DNA of 64,000 nucleotides from Lycocorax pyrrhopterus obiensis (taxonomy: Eukaryota; Chordata; Aves; Passeriformes; Paradisaeidae): positions 20,630,494-20,694,493 of the forward strand of contig JACSVZ010000002.1 in NCBI GenBank assembly GCA_014706295.1, written 5' to 3'. Position 1 is the stretch's first letter. Every line of letters begins with the position of its first letter. Shown here in pieces: positions 51,601 to 63,100 of this stretch. The notes under the pieces were generated by a model. The model was not told the DNA's origin. It made no database searches and saw nothing but the letters and a program-made list of their open reading frames with translations. The position numbers were made by a program, and so were the translations under genes.

Positions 51601-54600
51601 AGCATTCCTCTCAGCTGAAAATGCCTTCATCCTCCCTCGCCTCTGCCCTTAGGACTTGGGCTCCACACACTTCATATGCCATTCTGTCCCCCACACTGAG
51701 CCCCTGTGCTCCCCACACACCTCCTCACCACCCTGGAGCCTCCATCCTCCTCTCTTTGCTCCTGATCTCCCTTCTGGGTCCTCTTCTCAAACACTGATAC
51801 ATTTTTGGATTTCTTCAGATCTACTGGTGAGGCCAAGGCTGTTCAATAAAGAAGACTCAGAAATGGTGTATGCAAACCATATATTTATAAGCTTAGTCTA
51901 TTTAGATGGATTTGTTATCTGTAGGGCATGTCCAAATAAGTAGCATGAGTGTTAAAGCTCTCAAGGTTAAAAATGAGGTTGGTCAATCTGTAAGAAGAAA
52001 ATGACCATGTGCTGCAGAAAGTCTCATCTGGGAGCTAGGTACTGAATGCCTGTTCTGAAAATAGTGCTAAACATAAGAGTTGTTATTGATCCCTTCTGTT
52101 CAGATGACACTCACTCTTCCTAAGCTACATTTGGTTTTCCCCTCTGCTAGACCTTAATTCTTTCCTGCCAGGCCATCAAAAGCAGTGGATATAATAAACT
52201 AAAATGTGCTTTCTCTGTGAGTACAGTAATTGAGAGGGAGACAAATAGATAAGTGGCTATCTGAGGACCACAGGAGAGATTCTGGCTTACCCAGCACATA
52301 GATTTTGCAGGAATGGCAGTATATTTGCAGAGCCTAATGAAAGTGAGCCAGGGCTGCAATACGATCAGCAAGGCCTGTCACCAAGCTGTGGGATATCAGC
52401 ATATATACTGAAGTCCTGTACCTAGCACGACATTTTTAGAGGAGAGACACAGAGAGAGAGGGAGAGAGCTGAGCCAAATTGGTGATGATCTGCTGTGAGA
52501 AGGAAAATGTCCTAACTCCCTCCCTTGGCCTCTGCCTGCCACCTTTCACATCCCCTGGCCATGGCACAGGCCTTCCAAGGTTTCTCACTTTCTCCCCATG
52601 CCAGAGAGGGGCTGTGCTGCTTTGCAGCTGCCAGGGACAGCCCCAGTCCAGCTGCCCCACTGCCAGTCCTCTCCCCAGCAGGACACCAATGCTCATGCAC
52701 TGGCTGAGATGGCTCTCTCACATGTTGGCATGAATCCCATCACGTTTTGGCTCATTTTGGACTCTGGTCTACAACTAGCATCATTCAGACAGAAAATTAC
52801 TTCAGAATGGAGAAAAAAAAGAGACAACAAATTTGAGACAACTCCAGTTTACAACAAGTATTCCCAAATGCCTGTATATCTTGCTAGCTCTTAAAGTACC
52901 CTGGATTTATTTCTGTTTGGACGTAAAGGCTTTCAGTTCCAGTTTATAAATGGCTAAACATGTTACTAGACAAACAGAAACAAAGAATTGTGTAGAGTTT
53001 TTTCTCCCCTTGCTTTCACTGATGGTTCTGAAACAGGAAGCCACCCTAATGCAAAAGAGGTATATTTTTTTGTATGGCTTATTTTCCTATACTATTTCTT
53101 TTCCCAGGATGTGCTGAAGGTTCAGTGCCTGTCTTGCTTTTCCTCATCACTGCATGGGTATGCCCCCTGCCCTGTGTAAACACTGATGTTTCACTGCAGA
53201 GACACGTTGAGCTTTCAGAGGACTCTGGCAGGTGCCTCACCAGAAGCTCAAGACTGGCCCCACGTTAACACGTGCTTAAAGCTGCATCTGAGCTAAGGGA
53301 CCTTGTTGAACTCTCAAGCACCAATTACTTTCCTACACAGCCCCATGATTTATGGGACATGGTTTCTCCTCCAGGTGCTCTCCTCTTCACAGCAAGGTAT
53401 CCCACAGTCACAAGCCCTGTCTGTTTACCCCCACATCCCTCACCTGCACCCCTTTGGTGGCCCCCTTGTGTCACAGCCTTATCAGTATTAACTTCACTGC
53501 TGCAAATAGCCTAAAAAGTACCTGATGATAGAAGAAGGAAAAATCTGGGATTTGCAGCTGCTGTGTTTCTATGGAGTGTTCAACAGTTTTTACTGCAGAA
53601 GAGACTGTGAGAATCCTATTATGTAAGAATATGTTTAGGCTGCAATCTGGGCAGTTATATTTTTAACTCTATTTAATGAGGTTAATGGCTTTTTTCCAGT
53701 TTAAAGACAGAGGTCCTGTCTTTCTTCCTCCAAACCCCTCACACCCATGAGTTCATGGCGTTCTGTTCCACTTCTGTGGTATTCTTCCATACCAATGAAG
53801 TAGCCTATCCCCATATATTGGCACAGGATTCCTCCTTATTTTTCCATTTACTGTACTCTGTGAATTTCAACAAAGAAAATGTAGGAATGCAAAAAAAAAT
53901 AGAAAAAAAGAGCTCTAGCTTTTTTCAGTGCACTGTGATCCCAAAAAGATATTTGGAGCTGAACAGTCAGGTCACCCTCTTGGATGAAATTCAATGGATA
54001 ATCTTCCCATCACAAGATTAGGCCTTCATACATCCATCTCTTTTTTTTTCTTCTTCCAAGTGATCCCTGCTATTTGCTCACATCATGCATTTATTTTCCT
54101 GAATTGTTGCTCTGATTTTTCACAAATGATGCTGACTGACCACCACACCCCATCACATATATCATAAAAGATGACTCTGGAGTCCACTATGGCCTCTCAT
54201 TTCTATCACTGTGTATTTTATACGCACGCTTCAACAAACATGTGATCCCAAATAGGATTTTTCTACAGATGGGCAGCTGGACACACTGTGCCACACTCAG
54301 TGATGGAAAAAAATGTTTAGTTTGACTTAATTACCTCAATCATTGACCACAGTGCCCAATGAGAACCCTTCTATTATATGACATCCCCGGGGGCATATTC
54401 CCCCTTCAGCCATGCAGGCATTTTAAAAGCCTCTGGGAGCTGTATAGTCAGTCTGCACGCTGATCTATGACAAGTAAATGTTGCTCCAACAGTTTTTATC
54501 AGTGCTAATTTACTTGCTTTGTTTGTTTGCTTGGGGTTTTAATAATTGTATTAAAAGTCTTTGCTCCTCATGTATTTGACATTGTGCCATTGGTCCATTA

Positions 54601-54839
54601 GGATTTGGTTGAGTGTTGTGCATTATTTTTAATTTGCATTCACAGTATGCTCTGTAATAACTCCCACTGAATTCTAGCAATGGATGCTGTGAATTTGTAT
54701 TAACAGCAGCGCTGTTTTATGCAACTGTAGTAAAATTCTTTGCAAAAGAATACTTAGTGCATCACCTCCTTTAGCAAAGGAGATCAGAGTTTCCAAATAA
54801 CAACAGAGACTTGCAAATTGTTCCTGGGCTAATTGTAAT
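48619..54839. other. Intergenic, no gene recognised
   Basis: AT-rich with GC-richer patches at 50150-50500 and 52500-52720, whose double-stranded open frames look compositional. The stretch 54470-54790 has the balanced, repeat-free look of a conserved non-coding element, but that cannot be tested without alignment. Confidence 0.5.
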
Positions 54840-55126
54840 GGAAGGATTCATCTTGGATGGAAATCATTGGCACAAGCTGCTGTTGATGCCAGAAGTTTAC
54901 ATGGTTTCAAAAAGCAATTAGACACAATTATGGAAGAAAAATCCGTGAAAGGCAACTAAACACACAGCTAGCTCTAGTTCAGAAATTCTCCAAGCCATTG
55001 ATTGCTGGAAGCTGAGAAAGGGTCCTAGGGATGGATCACTGCACAGTTCTTCCCTGGGATTGTGCTGCTGGGCACTGCCTGAAGAACACATTGTTCTAGT
55101 CTGACCCAATACAGCTTTTCTCATAG
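54840..55126 (+). repeat. Old CR1 LINE 3' end, plus orientation
   Basis: Ordered matches to the ancient amniote CR1 subfamily: GGTTTCAAAAAGCAATTAGA then ATTATGGAAG, GCTGGAAGCTGAGAAAGGG, GGGATGGATCACT and the terminal TAGTCTGACCCAATACAGCT followed by TTTCTCATAG. It is diverged, with no frame. Confidence 0.7.
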
Positions 55127-55618
55127 TGTCATGTTAAGATGTCGTGCTGAGAGCCTTTAGAAAGAAAAGAGAATGGGGAAAAAATTATCTCCCTTCAGGT
55201 TAACAACTTACAAGTTTTTCATTTTCTGCATTAAAATCCCTCTTTGTATCTAACTGTAATTCAGATCCTCTTGGCCCACCAGCTTCCTTTGGAAAAGTAT
55301 ACAAACCAGACTGCACTACAGTCACGGGCACATGCCTGCAGTGCCCTTAATTGGATGAAGGCTTGCACAGTGGCTGGCAGTAGAGCACTCATTTTCAGTA
55401 GTTACTGGCCTCAACTTTGCTTAAGCTACAAGATGCATTTTTGGCAATGAGTATTTATCTGCCATTGGGCTGGATCATCATTGCTAAAGAGGAGAACCTG
55501 GTTTCTCAGTTAGACTAAATAAAGGAATCTGGTGAAGCGCACACAATATATTATTCTGACAAATACAAAAACATAGCTTGCAACAGTGAAAAATCATTAA
55601 TTTTGTGCACAAGAAGAA

Positions 55619-55757
55619 AGCCCTGCTGTTGGTTAGAGCAGGGAGCTAATAATACCAGGTCACGGGTTCAATCCCCACACAGGCCATTCACTTAAGAGTT
55701 GGACTCGATGATCCTTGTCTGTCACTTCCAACTCAGGATATTCTGCGGGTCTGTGAG
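55619..55757 (+). mobile_element. tRNA-Ile-derived SINE with CR1 tail (TguSINE1-like)
   Basis: The head follows tRNA-Ile: TTGGTTAGAGCAGGGAGCTA, then ATAATACCAGGTCACG, B box GGTTCAATCCC at 55665-55675, and AGGCCA closing the acceptor stem. The tail (55694-55756) is a CR1 3' end, AGAGTTGGACTCGATGATCC through ATTCTGCGGGTCTGTGA, which would let CR1 machinery mobilise it. This is the architecture described for TguSINE1 of zebra finch. It is not a functional tRNA gene: the D-arm/A-box side is degraded and it runs straight into the CR1 tail. Confidence 0.75.
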
Positions 55758-58634
55758 TATGACATCTTATGAGACACTTAGAGTCTTGGGGACTTCTCCA
55801 CGTGCCCTGATTTTTTTTCACCTTGACCTTCTCCAGAGAGTGAATGGTGCCTGACTGCATGAGTCATCATTGGCACACTTGATGAACACCTCAAAGAGAT
55901 GGTACATGTAATAATTTAGCTAGGTTTATGTAGCTCTCACCGGACTGTTTTCCGGCTGAATTTAGTTATTAAATTTTTATTTTAATAAAGCCTAATTTTT
56001 AAGTTACAGGACACTAAATTCTGTCCTGAAAAAACAGAGAGAAAATATTAAGGCAAGACAAAAAGCATAACAGTAACAGCCACACAAGGTGATTACTGGG
56101 TTTGGCCTTGACTTTTTTTTTATTTTAATGGGGTACAGGAATGCACTGCTTTTTGCGATTTTTCTTTAGTGAAATGATTGGGGCCATTTGATGTCCTGGA
56201 GTCTGGCAGACAGCACCTTAGTTCTTGCTCTTTATCATTATATAAAACCATGTTGCCCAAAACCGTGGGTGGAAATAAATGAAGAAGTTGTGAAACGCAA
56301 TGAACCAATGACTTTCTCCCAGTTTGAAACACATATGTTTCAGTTTTGTGAATTTGCTGGAATTTTTTTTGCTAAAAGCACTCACATTGATGACTACACT
56401 AAAAATACCCAAATTGGTTGTCTCACACCAGCTCCTCACTCTGGGGCCTCTCATGCTTTCCCAGATCATGGGACTCCAGTTTCACTGAACATCTTTAGTA
56501 CCTTTCTCTTCTTCCTAATTGTAACAGTCATCTCTCCTCCTATTTGCAATAACTAATATCCCTATGACAGCAATTGCTTAGATGAGAAGGCAGCACTAGG
56601 AAAGCATTTAATGAACATTAATAGCTTCTTAATATGATTTAGCTGCTGGAAATAAGAAAGCTAAGCTGGCTCCACGTGACCAGCAGCCCTACAGGCACCT
56701 CCACCAGACTCCTTTTGAGATGCAATCCTGCCAGCCTGGGGGACAGCAACCTTTCATGGATGATAACCAAGGCTGCATTTTGCTTTTCTAAATTAGCAGC
56801 TAAGTAGGGCTGTAGGAGCTCAGTAACAAAGTCATGATGACACCACCTGGCTGATTAGTGATCTCTTCCTTCTGTGCAAGCCAGCAATTATCAATTCCTG
56901 CTGACTTCAGAAGCTAATGGGAATCAGAGGATGGGGGATGCTGCCAAGATGCAGCAGTTTCCAGCTGTGAGGAGGAGGAGGCGATGGGACACAGACTCTG
57001 TGTAAGTCTCTGTCTTTTCCTGTGCGGTATCTTTGGCACCTGTGCCTTTATCATTTTGACCCTCTACATTACATCACCTCACACCATCACTTCTGACATG
57101 GCAACACCATATAAGAGAAACTTGGTCTTTTGAATCCAGCATTCCTAAATTTGAATTCTGATTCACCATTGATTCTCATCTCACCCTCCAGTAGGGTCAC
57201 TTAACCTTTCTACTAAGCTGCTGTGCCAGGAAATTAAGGCTGGTAACGTTTAAAGATACTGTGACAATCAATCAATACACATTTGTAAACTTGTTAGTAA
57301 ACAACAAGCACCAAGCGCCAAGTCTAATTTAAACACATACAGTTTATAATCTTCCCATTTTCTTTGCAAGAACTTTAATATGACACAAAGATTAACCTTG
57401 TGATCTCAGAAAAAAAAATCCTTACTGGTATTATAGACTAGTGTTGGCAGCAGACCTCTAACTTTAAATATGATGTCCTCACTGGCATCACTAAATTTCC
57501 CATGGATTAGCTGACAGTGATACTTCAGGACTCACGGGAAAACTGTATTGCAGAGGGAAATAACAGTGAGGGGAAAAAAAGAAATCTTTTTCTGGACTGT
57601 AATTCTTAGTTTGCTTTCATTCAGAGCTGGAACTGAATACCACTAGGCTTTCTAAGATGAAAGACTTATTGTTTTACATAGTGTATTTAACGGATATTAT
57701 GAAATAGTTGATGATATCCACTAATGTAAGCAGGAGACTTCATGTTTTACAGAGGTGATGGGGGATTGAAATTTCCAGTATCTGCTGATCGATAGACATA
57801 CACCTACCTTGAAAAGCGTGGCCCCCTACTTGTTCATATACAGTATCAATTGGTTTTATAGGATAGGCCTGAAGCAAGCTTTTGGGAAATGGTGATGAAC
57901 CATCTTTATGTTCCAGACATTCATGATTCACAACAATCTCGAACTAGCAAACTTCTTCAGGACTTCAGAAGTCTTAACATTGGCTTTGTTTACAACTAAG
58001 TACTTCAAAGCCAAGAAGACAACTGAACTGTGCTCCCAGGGGGATTGTGCAATGAGCCATTCAGATACCTGCAACCCCTTGGGACACCAGACAACTGCTT
58101 CTAGCTCCCTCCCACCAGCACCCATAGCCCTGCTCGACAGTGAGCTAACAAATGCCCCAAAAAATCATTAGATGTTTCCTGGCATATCCCATCACAATCA
58201 CAGCTGGTGCTGTGCTGTTCCTCTGGTGCACTATTGGCATGCTGCTTCTTATTGTCATATCTAACCACTCACAACATCAAGTCCTTCATTAATATTGTTG
58301 CAGCAGAGCTCTTTGAGGCTTTCCAGCCATTGTTTGAGAACAGATGAGCAGCAGCTCCAAGGCTTAAGGAAGTGTCCACAGGCACAGAAAACAGGAAGAA
58401 TAGAGAAGAATCTGCAAAAACAAGGTGTCAGACAGCTCACGACTGAAAGGCTGCTGTAAGTCACAGCATCTACTACCCACTCTTTTAATAAAGGGGGCCT
58501 AGTTAGTGGCACCTTGTCACCTTACTAGGTTTCTCATACCAATGGCTGGCTTGGGAAAGCAACACTGCATGCACCATTAGGTAGAAAGAGACAAGCTTAC
58601 TACAGAAACATTTCTTCACCAAAACCACTGCAAA
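55758..58634. other. Intergenic, no gene recognised
   Basis: AT-rich, no confident repeat or exon. Open frames up to 122 codons (56188-56556) have no recognisable motif. Confidence 0.55.
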
Positions 58635-59144
58635 TCATAGACTCATAGAATGTTTTGGGTTGGAAGGGACCTTATAGATCATCAAGTTCCAACTGCCATT
58701 TACCATATGCAGGAACACCTTCCACTAGGTCAGACTGATCCAAGATGGCCTTGAACACTTCCAGGGATGGGGCATCCACAGCTTCTCTGGGCAACCTGTT
58801 CCAGTGCCTCACCACGCTCACAGTAAAGAGTATCTTCCTAATATTCAATCCAACCTCCCCTTCTTTCAGTTTAAAGCCATTCCACTTGTCCTATCACTAC
58901 ACGTCCTTGTTAACAAGTCCCTCTCCAGCTTTCTTGTAGGCCCCCTTCAGACACCAGAAGGCTGCAACGAGGTGCCCCCAGAGCCTTCTCTTCTCCAGGC
59001 TGAACCACCCCAGCTCCTCAGCCTGTCTCCACAGCAGAGGTGTTCCATCCCTCAGATCATGTTCATGGCCCTCCTCTGAACAGGTCCACATCCTTCTTAT
59101 GTTGGGGGGCCCCAGAGCTGCATATAGTGTTCCAGGTGGGGTCA
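58635..59144 (-). repeat. CR1 LINE 3' end, minus orientation
   Basis: About 510 bp. The plus strand starts ACTCATAGAATGTTTTGGGT then TGGAAGGGACC, continues through GGGCATCCACAGCTTCTCTG and GGGCAACCTGTTCCAGTGCC, and runs on to CCCCAGAGCTGCATATAGTG. This is the reverse complement of CR1. It ends roughly 550 bp before the ST8SIA6 ATG, at the edge of the CpG island. The frames 58804-59079 and 58897-59145 are repeat shadows. Confidence 0.95.
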
Positions 59145-59695
59145 TTTTTATCTATAAAATACATATTTTTATAACATACCTTTTATAAGACAAAACACAG
59201 GACACGTTGACTATTATTTTTTAATTCAGATAAAGAGCTGTTGAAGTAGCAGCGGCTTCACTACACCAGCCACGGGGCAGGACTGCCTGCCCTCGCCGGA
59301 CAAGCCCCGCAACCTGCTCTCGCCGCCGTCCCGCACGGCGCCCCTCTCCCCTATTAAAGTTTAGGCACTTTCGACTCCCTGGGTCCGCCGCCCTCGACAC
59401 CGAGAAGCGCCCCGGGAAGCGCCCCGACCGGCCGCAAGCACAGGCCGCCAGCAAAGGCCGCCCGGGTGCCGCTCTCACGGCGGCCGAGCCCCACCGCCCC
59501 CTGCCAGCACCGGCGTGCCGGGCCCGCGCGGCGGCCGCGGTGGGAGGGGGGGCTGATGGCGGCGGCGCAGGGCTGCGGGCGAGGGGCGGAGCGCAGAGAC
59601 CCTGTGGCTGCCATGACCGCCTCCCCCTCCCCGCAGCCTCCCTTAAATACTATGGGGCGGCCGTGACTGCGGTGGGTGCCGCTGCCGAGCGCACC

Positions 59696-59790
59696 ATGCG
59701 GGCTGTCATCGCCTTGGCCGCGGCGCTGGGCAGCCTGCTGCTGGGAGGCTGCCTCCTGCGCCTGGGCGGCCAGCAGCCTCTCCGCGCCAG
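59696..59790 (+). CDS. ST8SIA6: ST8SIA6 coding exon 1
   Basis: 95 nt, encodes 31 residues beginning MRAVIALAAALGSLL and two bases of the next Arg. The ATG context CGCACCATGC has A at -3. The donor is GTAGGG at 59791; reading on would meet TAG at once, so splicing is required. Confidence 0.8.
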
Positions 59791-60122
59791 GTAGGGCGGC
59801 CGGGCGGCCTCGCCCGCGGTCCGGAGCCGGCTGGGGAGGGAGGGAGGAACGGGACGAGCCCCGCGGGGTGCGGCGGAGCCCGGCGCGGTGCCCCCGGCGC
59901 GGTCTGGGCTCGGCGCGGGCGCTGGCGGCTGTGAGCGGGGTCGTGGGCAGGAGAGCGGCGCTGCTCGCGCCGGGTGATGTTCAGTCACTGGTCCTGACAA
60001 CTTTGTTTTCCCGTCTCGCTTGCCAGGGGCTGGGAGGAGGAGGCAGGAGTAGCGGCTGTCACGCCGAAAGTGGTGCGAGCCCTCAGGTCTCCCCTGACGC
60101 CCCTTCCTCAGACCGAGAACAG
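59696..60122 (+). CDS. ST8SIA6: ST8SIA6, alpha-2,8-sialyltransferase VI, N-terminal part (exons 1-2; runs off window)
   Basis: Exons 59696-59790 and 60027-60122 join to 63 codons plus two bases. Residues about 4-22 (VIALAAALGSLLLGGCLLRL) form the signal-anchor of a type II Golgi membrane protein, followed by a stem region. The stem segment VRALRSPLTPLPQTEN aligns with the human ST8SIA6 stem LRTLRSPATAVPRATN, and the split codon AG|N after Asn can give the following Ser, as in the human NST sequon. The enzyme transfers sialic acid in alpha-2,8 linkage onto sialylated, mainly O-linked, glycans. The catalytic sialylmotifs are encoded in later exons, not present here. Identification rests on the stem match plus synteny with HACD1; the remaining exons must lie beyond 64000. 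Confidence 0.8.
59791..60026 (+). other. ST8SIA6: ST8SIA6 intron 1, 236 bp
   Basis: Short GC-rich intron with donor GTAGGG and acceptor CTCGCTTGCCAG. The weak +4 to +6 donor positions leave some doubt about constitutive use. Confidence 0.7.
60027..60122 (+). CDS. ST8SIA6: ST8SIA6 coding exon 2
   Basis: 96 nt, completes Arg32 and encodes a stem segment beginning GWEEEAGVAAVTPKVV and ending LTPLPQTEN, plus two bases (AG) of the next codon. The donor is GTACGG at 60123. The match to the human ST8SIA6 stem is the main evidence for the gene's identity. Confidence 0.78.
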
Positions 60123-63100
60123 GTACGGGCTGGCCGCCCGCAGGTGGGTCCGTGAGGTCGGGTCTAGAAAAGCAGAAATTCGCCTTCGCTCCGGTTCATT
60201 CGTCCTTTTGTTTCGGCAGCTTGATCAGAGAGAATGTTAGAGATTATTAGAGAAAATGACATTTTGCTTTAACTGTAATGAATTATTTGCTCCTGGGCCC
60301 TCTTAATGACCGCTGTCACTCTGCCGTTGGTTTTAAGCCCAATAAAATGTTGCGTAGAGCAGTTTTGTTAGCGTACGATGCAAAAAGTGCCTGCTGAATG
60401 GCATGTTCCAGGTATCTTTTATTCTCCTTTCCAGGAAGGTGGAGCTGGGGCTGGGTAATACTGTTTTTGTAATGTGTATTTAGTTAAAAATACAGATTTA
60501 TCATTTACAGTCCATAGGATGAAGATGAAACATACAAAGCCTGTTTCATTTTGTGTTGGCATCGTACTTTGTGGGAGCCCATTCACTTGATCCTGTGTTT
60601 TGACCTTTCAGATCAGTGTAGATCTTTGCTTTACAGCCTGTTATTTTATACTGTGAAGTTTAATATGAATTACTTCATTAAATCAGCTGTGAAACAAGTT
60701 GTGTCTTACATGCAGATTTCAATACTAATGACTTGTTTTCAGGCTCTTGAGTCCTCACACACTGTAGAAAAACTAATAGTGCAGAAGACGGTGGTGTAAT
60801 CCACAGGAGATAAATACTATGTAAGAAGTAGTTTTGAAATATTTTTTGCTTTTCTCTTTTACTTTATATGGCCTTACTAACATTGCAGTTTTCATGACTA
60901 TTTTATGTTAATATGTATTATGGTCAAAAACACATAGTAAAAATTAGAAAGAACTTAAGAATTGGGTCTTTCACAGAAACTGTCATGTCCTGATTGTGTT
61001 GAAGACAATGGTGATGGTGCAGTTAACCTTACTGAAGCCATCTCACCCGATCTAGTTGAATTTGACAGCCTATGCTTTCCCTAAGTGAATGCAAGTGATG
61101 TTAGTTCTAGTAACCATTGCAGTGTACCCTAACAATGCATTACTTAATGTGTTTCTGATGAGAGACCCTTGTGCTCCCTCCCTTGAAATTTAGAACTTTC
61201 AAAAGCTGTAAGTTTATAGCATCTTTCAAAATTAGCGTGAAAGAAAAGGAACAGAATTCTGCAAGTGTTCCTATCTGGTGTTATGAACTTCTAGCCTGCT
61301 TGTCTTTCCTATTCTCACTTTTTCCCTCTCTGCCTTTTTCCCCTTCTTTCTCCTGTTGCAATGTATTGGTTTTGCAGTATGTACTCAGTTCTGCTTTGCC
61401 TTTTTTTGTAGCCATTACTCCATTCTTCTCTCTGTTTTGGGTTATGTCTGTGGTTTCCCCTGGCCTGTCTCCTCACGCTCTTCCCTGCTAGTTTCTGAGC
61501 TGCATCTCCTTTCCCTCAGCTCTGTGTGCTATACCGTGGAGTTGAATTGACTAGAAATGCTGGCAGAGAGCACTTCAGAGAACAGCCTAGCTATTTCCCC
61601 TCTGCTGTTAGTACACTCACAACTGGAGCAAAGAAAGTAGAAGCAACATGTACCAAAGAGGTCTGAAAATCCATGGCATGTTTTTAACCTTTGTAATAGG
61701 GCAAGTGAGCTTGAGATTTTAAATGTGTATTTTTCCTTATTCTACTTGGAGGATTTTGGCACTAATTTGGAGCTAGTGTTGGTCAACCTGAAATTGTATT
61801 TCTTCATGACTAACTGATTGCAAAAGTGTGTCAAATAAATAATTCACCAAAGAAAGGTTTCAATTTACTCAAGCTCCTGTAACCATAGTGTCTTTGGAGA
61901 GATGTCTTGCCAGCTGAATCCAGGAGTGGATGTGCTTTTTCACCTGAGTGACTAAGCTCAGTAAGCTGGCCTGACAGGAGTTTGTGGTGCATGTTTGGCT
62001 TATGAGAAAGGAGAGAGAGCTGCTGGGCTGGACTGACCAGGAGCTGTTACTTCATCCAGAGAGCAGCAAGACTGGGCAGGGAGCCATGCTGGAGGGGTTT
62101 GATCCAGGCAGCAGCTGGGCTGGGCCTGGCTAAGGGCCGTGCTGGAGAGGTTTGATCCAGAGAGCATCTGGACTCATTCAGGAGGTTCAGACCAGTCCCT
62201 CAGTGATGGAGATGGATGGTCTGGTCAAGAGGAATTAGATTCCAGTGTGCAGTGGGAAAGTATGGTTCTCCTAAACTACCCTGATCATTTGAATGGCATT
62301 GCTGTGTTATTGACAGCAACGTCCTTTCCTGCATAAGAGGATGTGCATGGATCTTCCAGGAAAGGAACAAGAAAAAAAACCTGGGCACTATCCTTCTTGA
62401 TCTCTAAGTGTAAGTAATCTAGACAATCTTCACAGTCACAAGCTAATCTTTTTTCTTATCATGATTTCCTTTTCTGTTGGAGGCGTATTTGTAACCAGAC
62501 ATCTCCCGAAGAATCTTTAAGGCCCTATTATTCTGTTGCCTCGCAGTATTGAAAGCTAATCTGTTCTTTTACTTTGAGTAATTCTTTTAAAAGCATGAAA
62601 CTGAAGGATGAAAAGCAGGGGATTGGATCAGACTGTGTTAGATATTTCAGCAGATATTATGCGCAGCAATATTTAAATACATGGTGACCAGGCACCTAAA
62701 GTTCTCTGAAGGTCTGTGTCTTAGTAAATAACCTTGAGGATGTGTTGCTTAGTAAGTAACCTTGAGATTTGTCTCTTACAGGACATTGCTTACCCCTTTT
62801 TCTTGTTAAGTGTTAACTGATTGGAGCAATGTGACTGCCTCTACAGTGTGACTTGCAGATTTTTTCTTGGGTTTATTTCACAGCCTACTGTGCCTGTTAG
62901 TAGGGTTTCTTACTGAAAAGAAAGGCCATTGTTAGTAAGACATGTCCAGTAGTCCCCATATTTATTCATGGAACCAGTGTAATTTATACTGCAATACTAT
63001 ATTCTCTGGCAAATCCTCCTATCTATGCCTCCTACCATCCTCTCAATTTTTAAGCTGTAACTGCAAGTACAATTTATGTTTTCTTAAGCCAACAGTACAA

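Larger units (their letters stand above)
59240..60180 (+). promoter_or_regulatory. ST8SIA6: CpG island promoter of ST8SIA6
   Basis: Abrupt GC- and CpG-rich block covering about 450 bp upstream of the ATG, both coding exons and the intron between them. A TTAAATA at 59643-59649 lies only about 50 bp before the ATG. If used as a TATA element it would leave a very short 5' UTR, so it is more likely incidental. Many long frames on both strands here are compositional. Confidence 0.75.

Noticed and set aside
55619..55690. Functional tRNA-Ile gene
   Set aside because: The A-box side and stems are degraded and the sequence continues directly into a CR1 tail, so it is a SINE head.
59676..60155. 159-codon open frame over ST8SIA6 exons 1-2
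   Set aside because: Different frame from the ST8SIA6 signal-anchor, composition-driven, and contradicted by the match of the spliced reading to the human ST8SIA6 stem.
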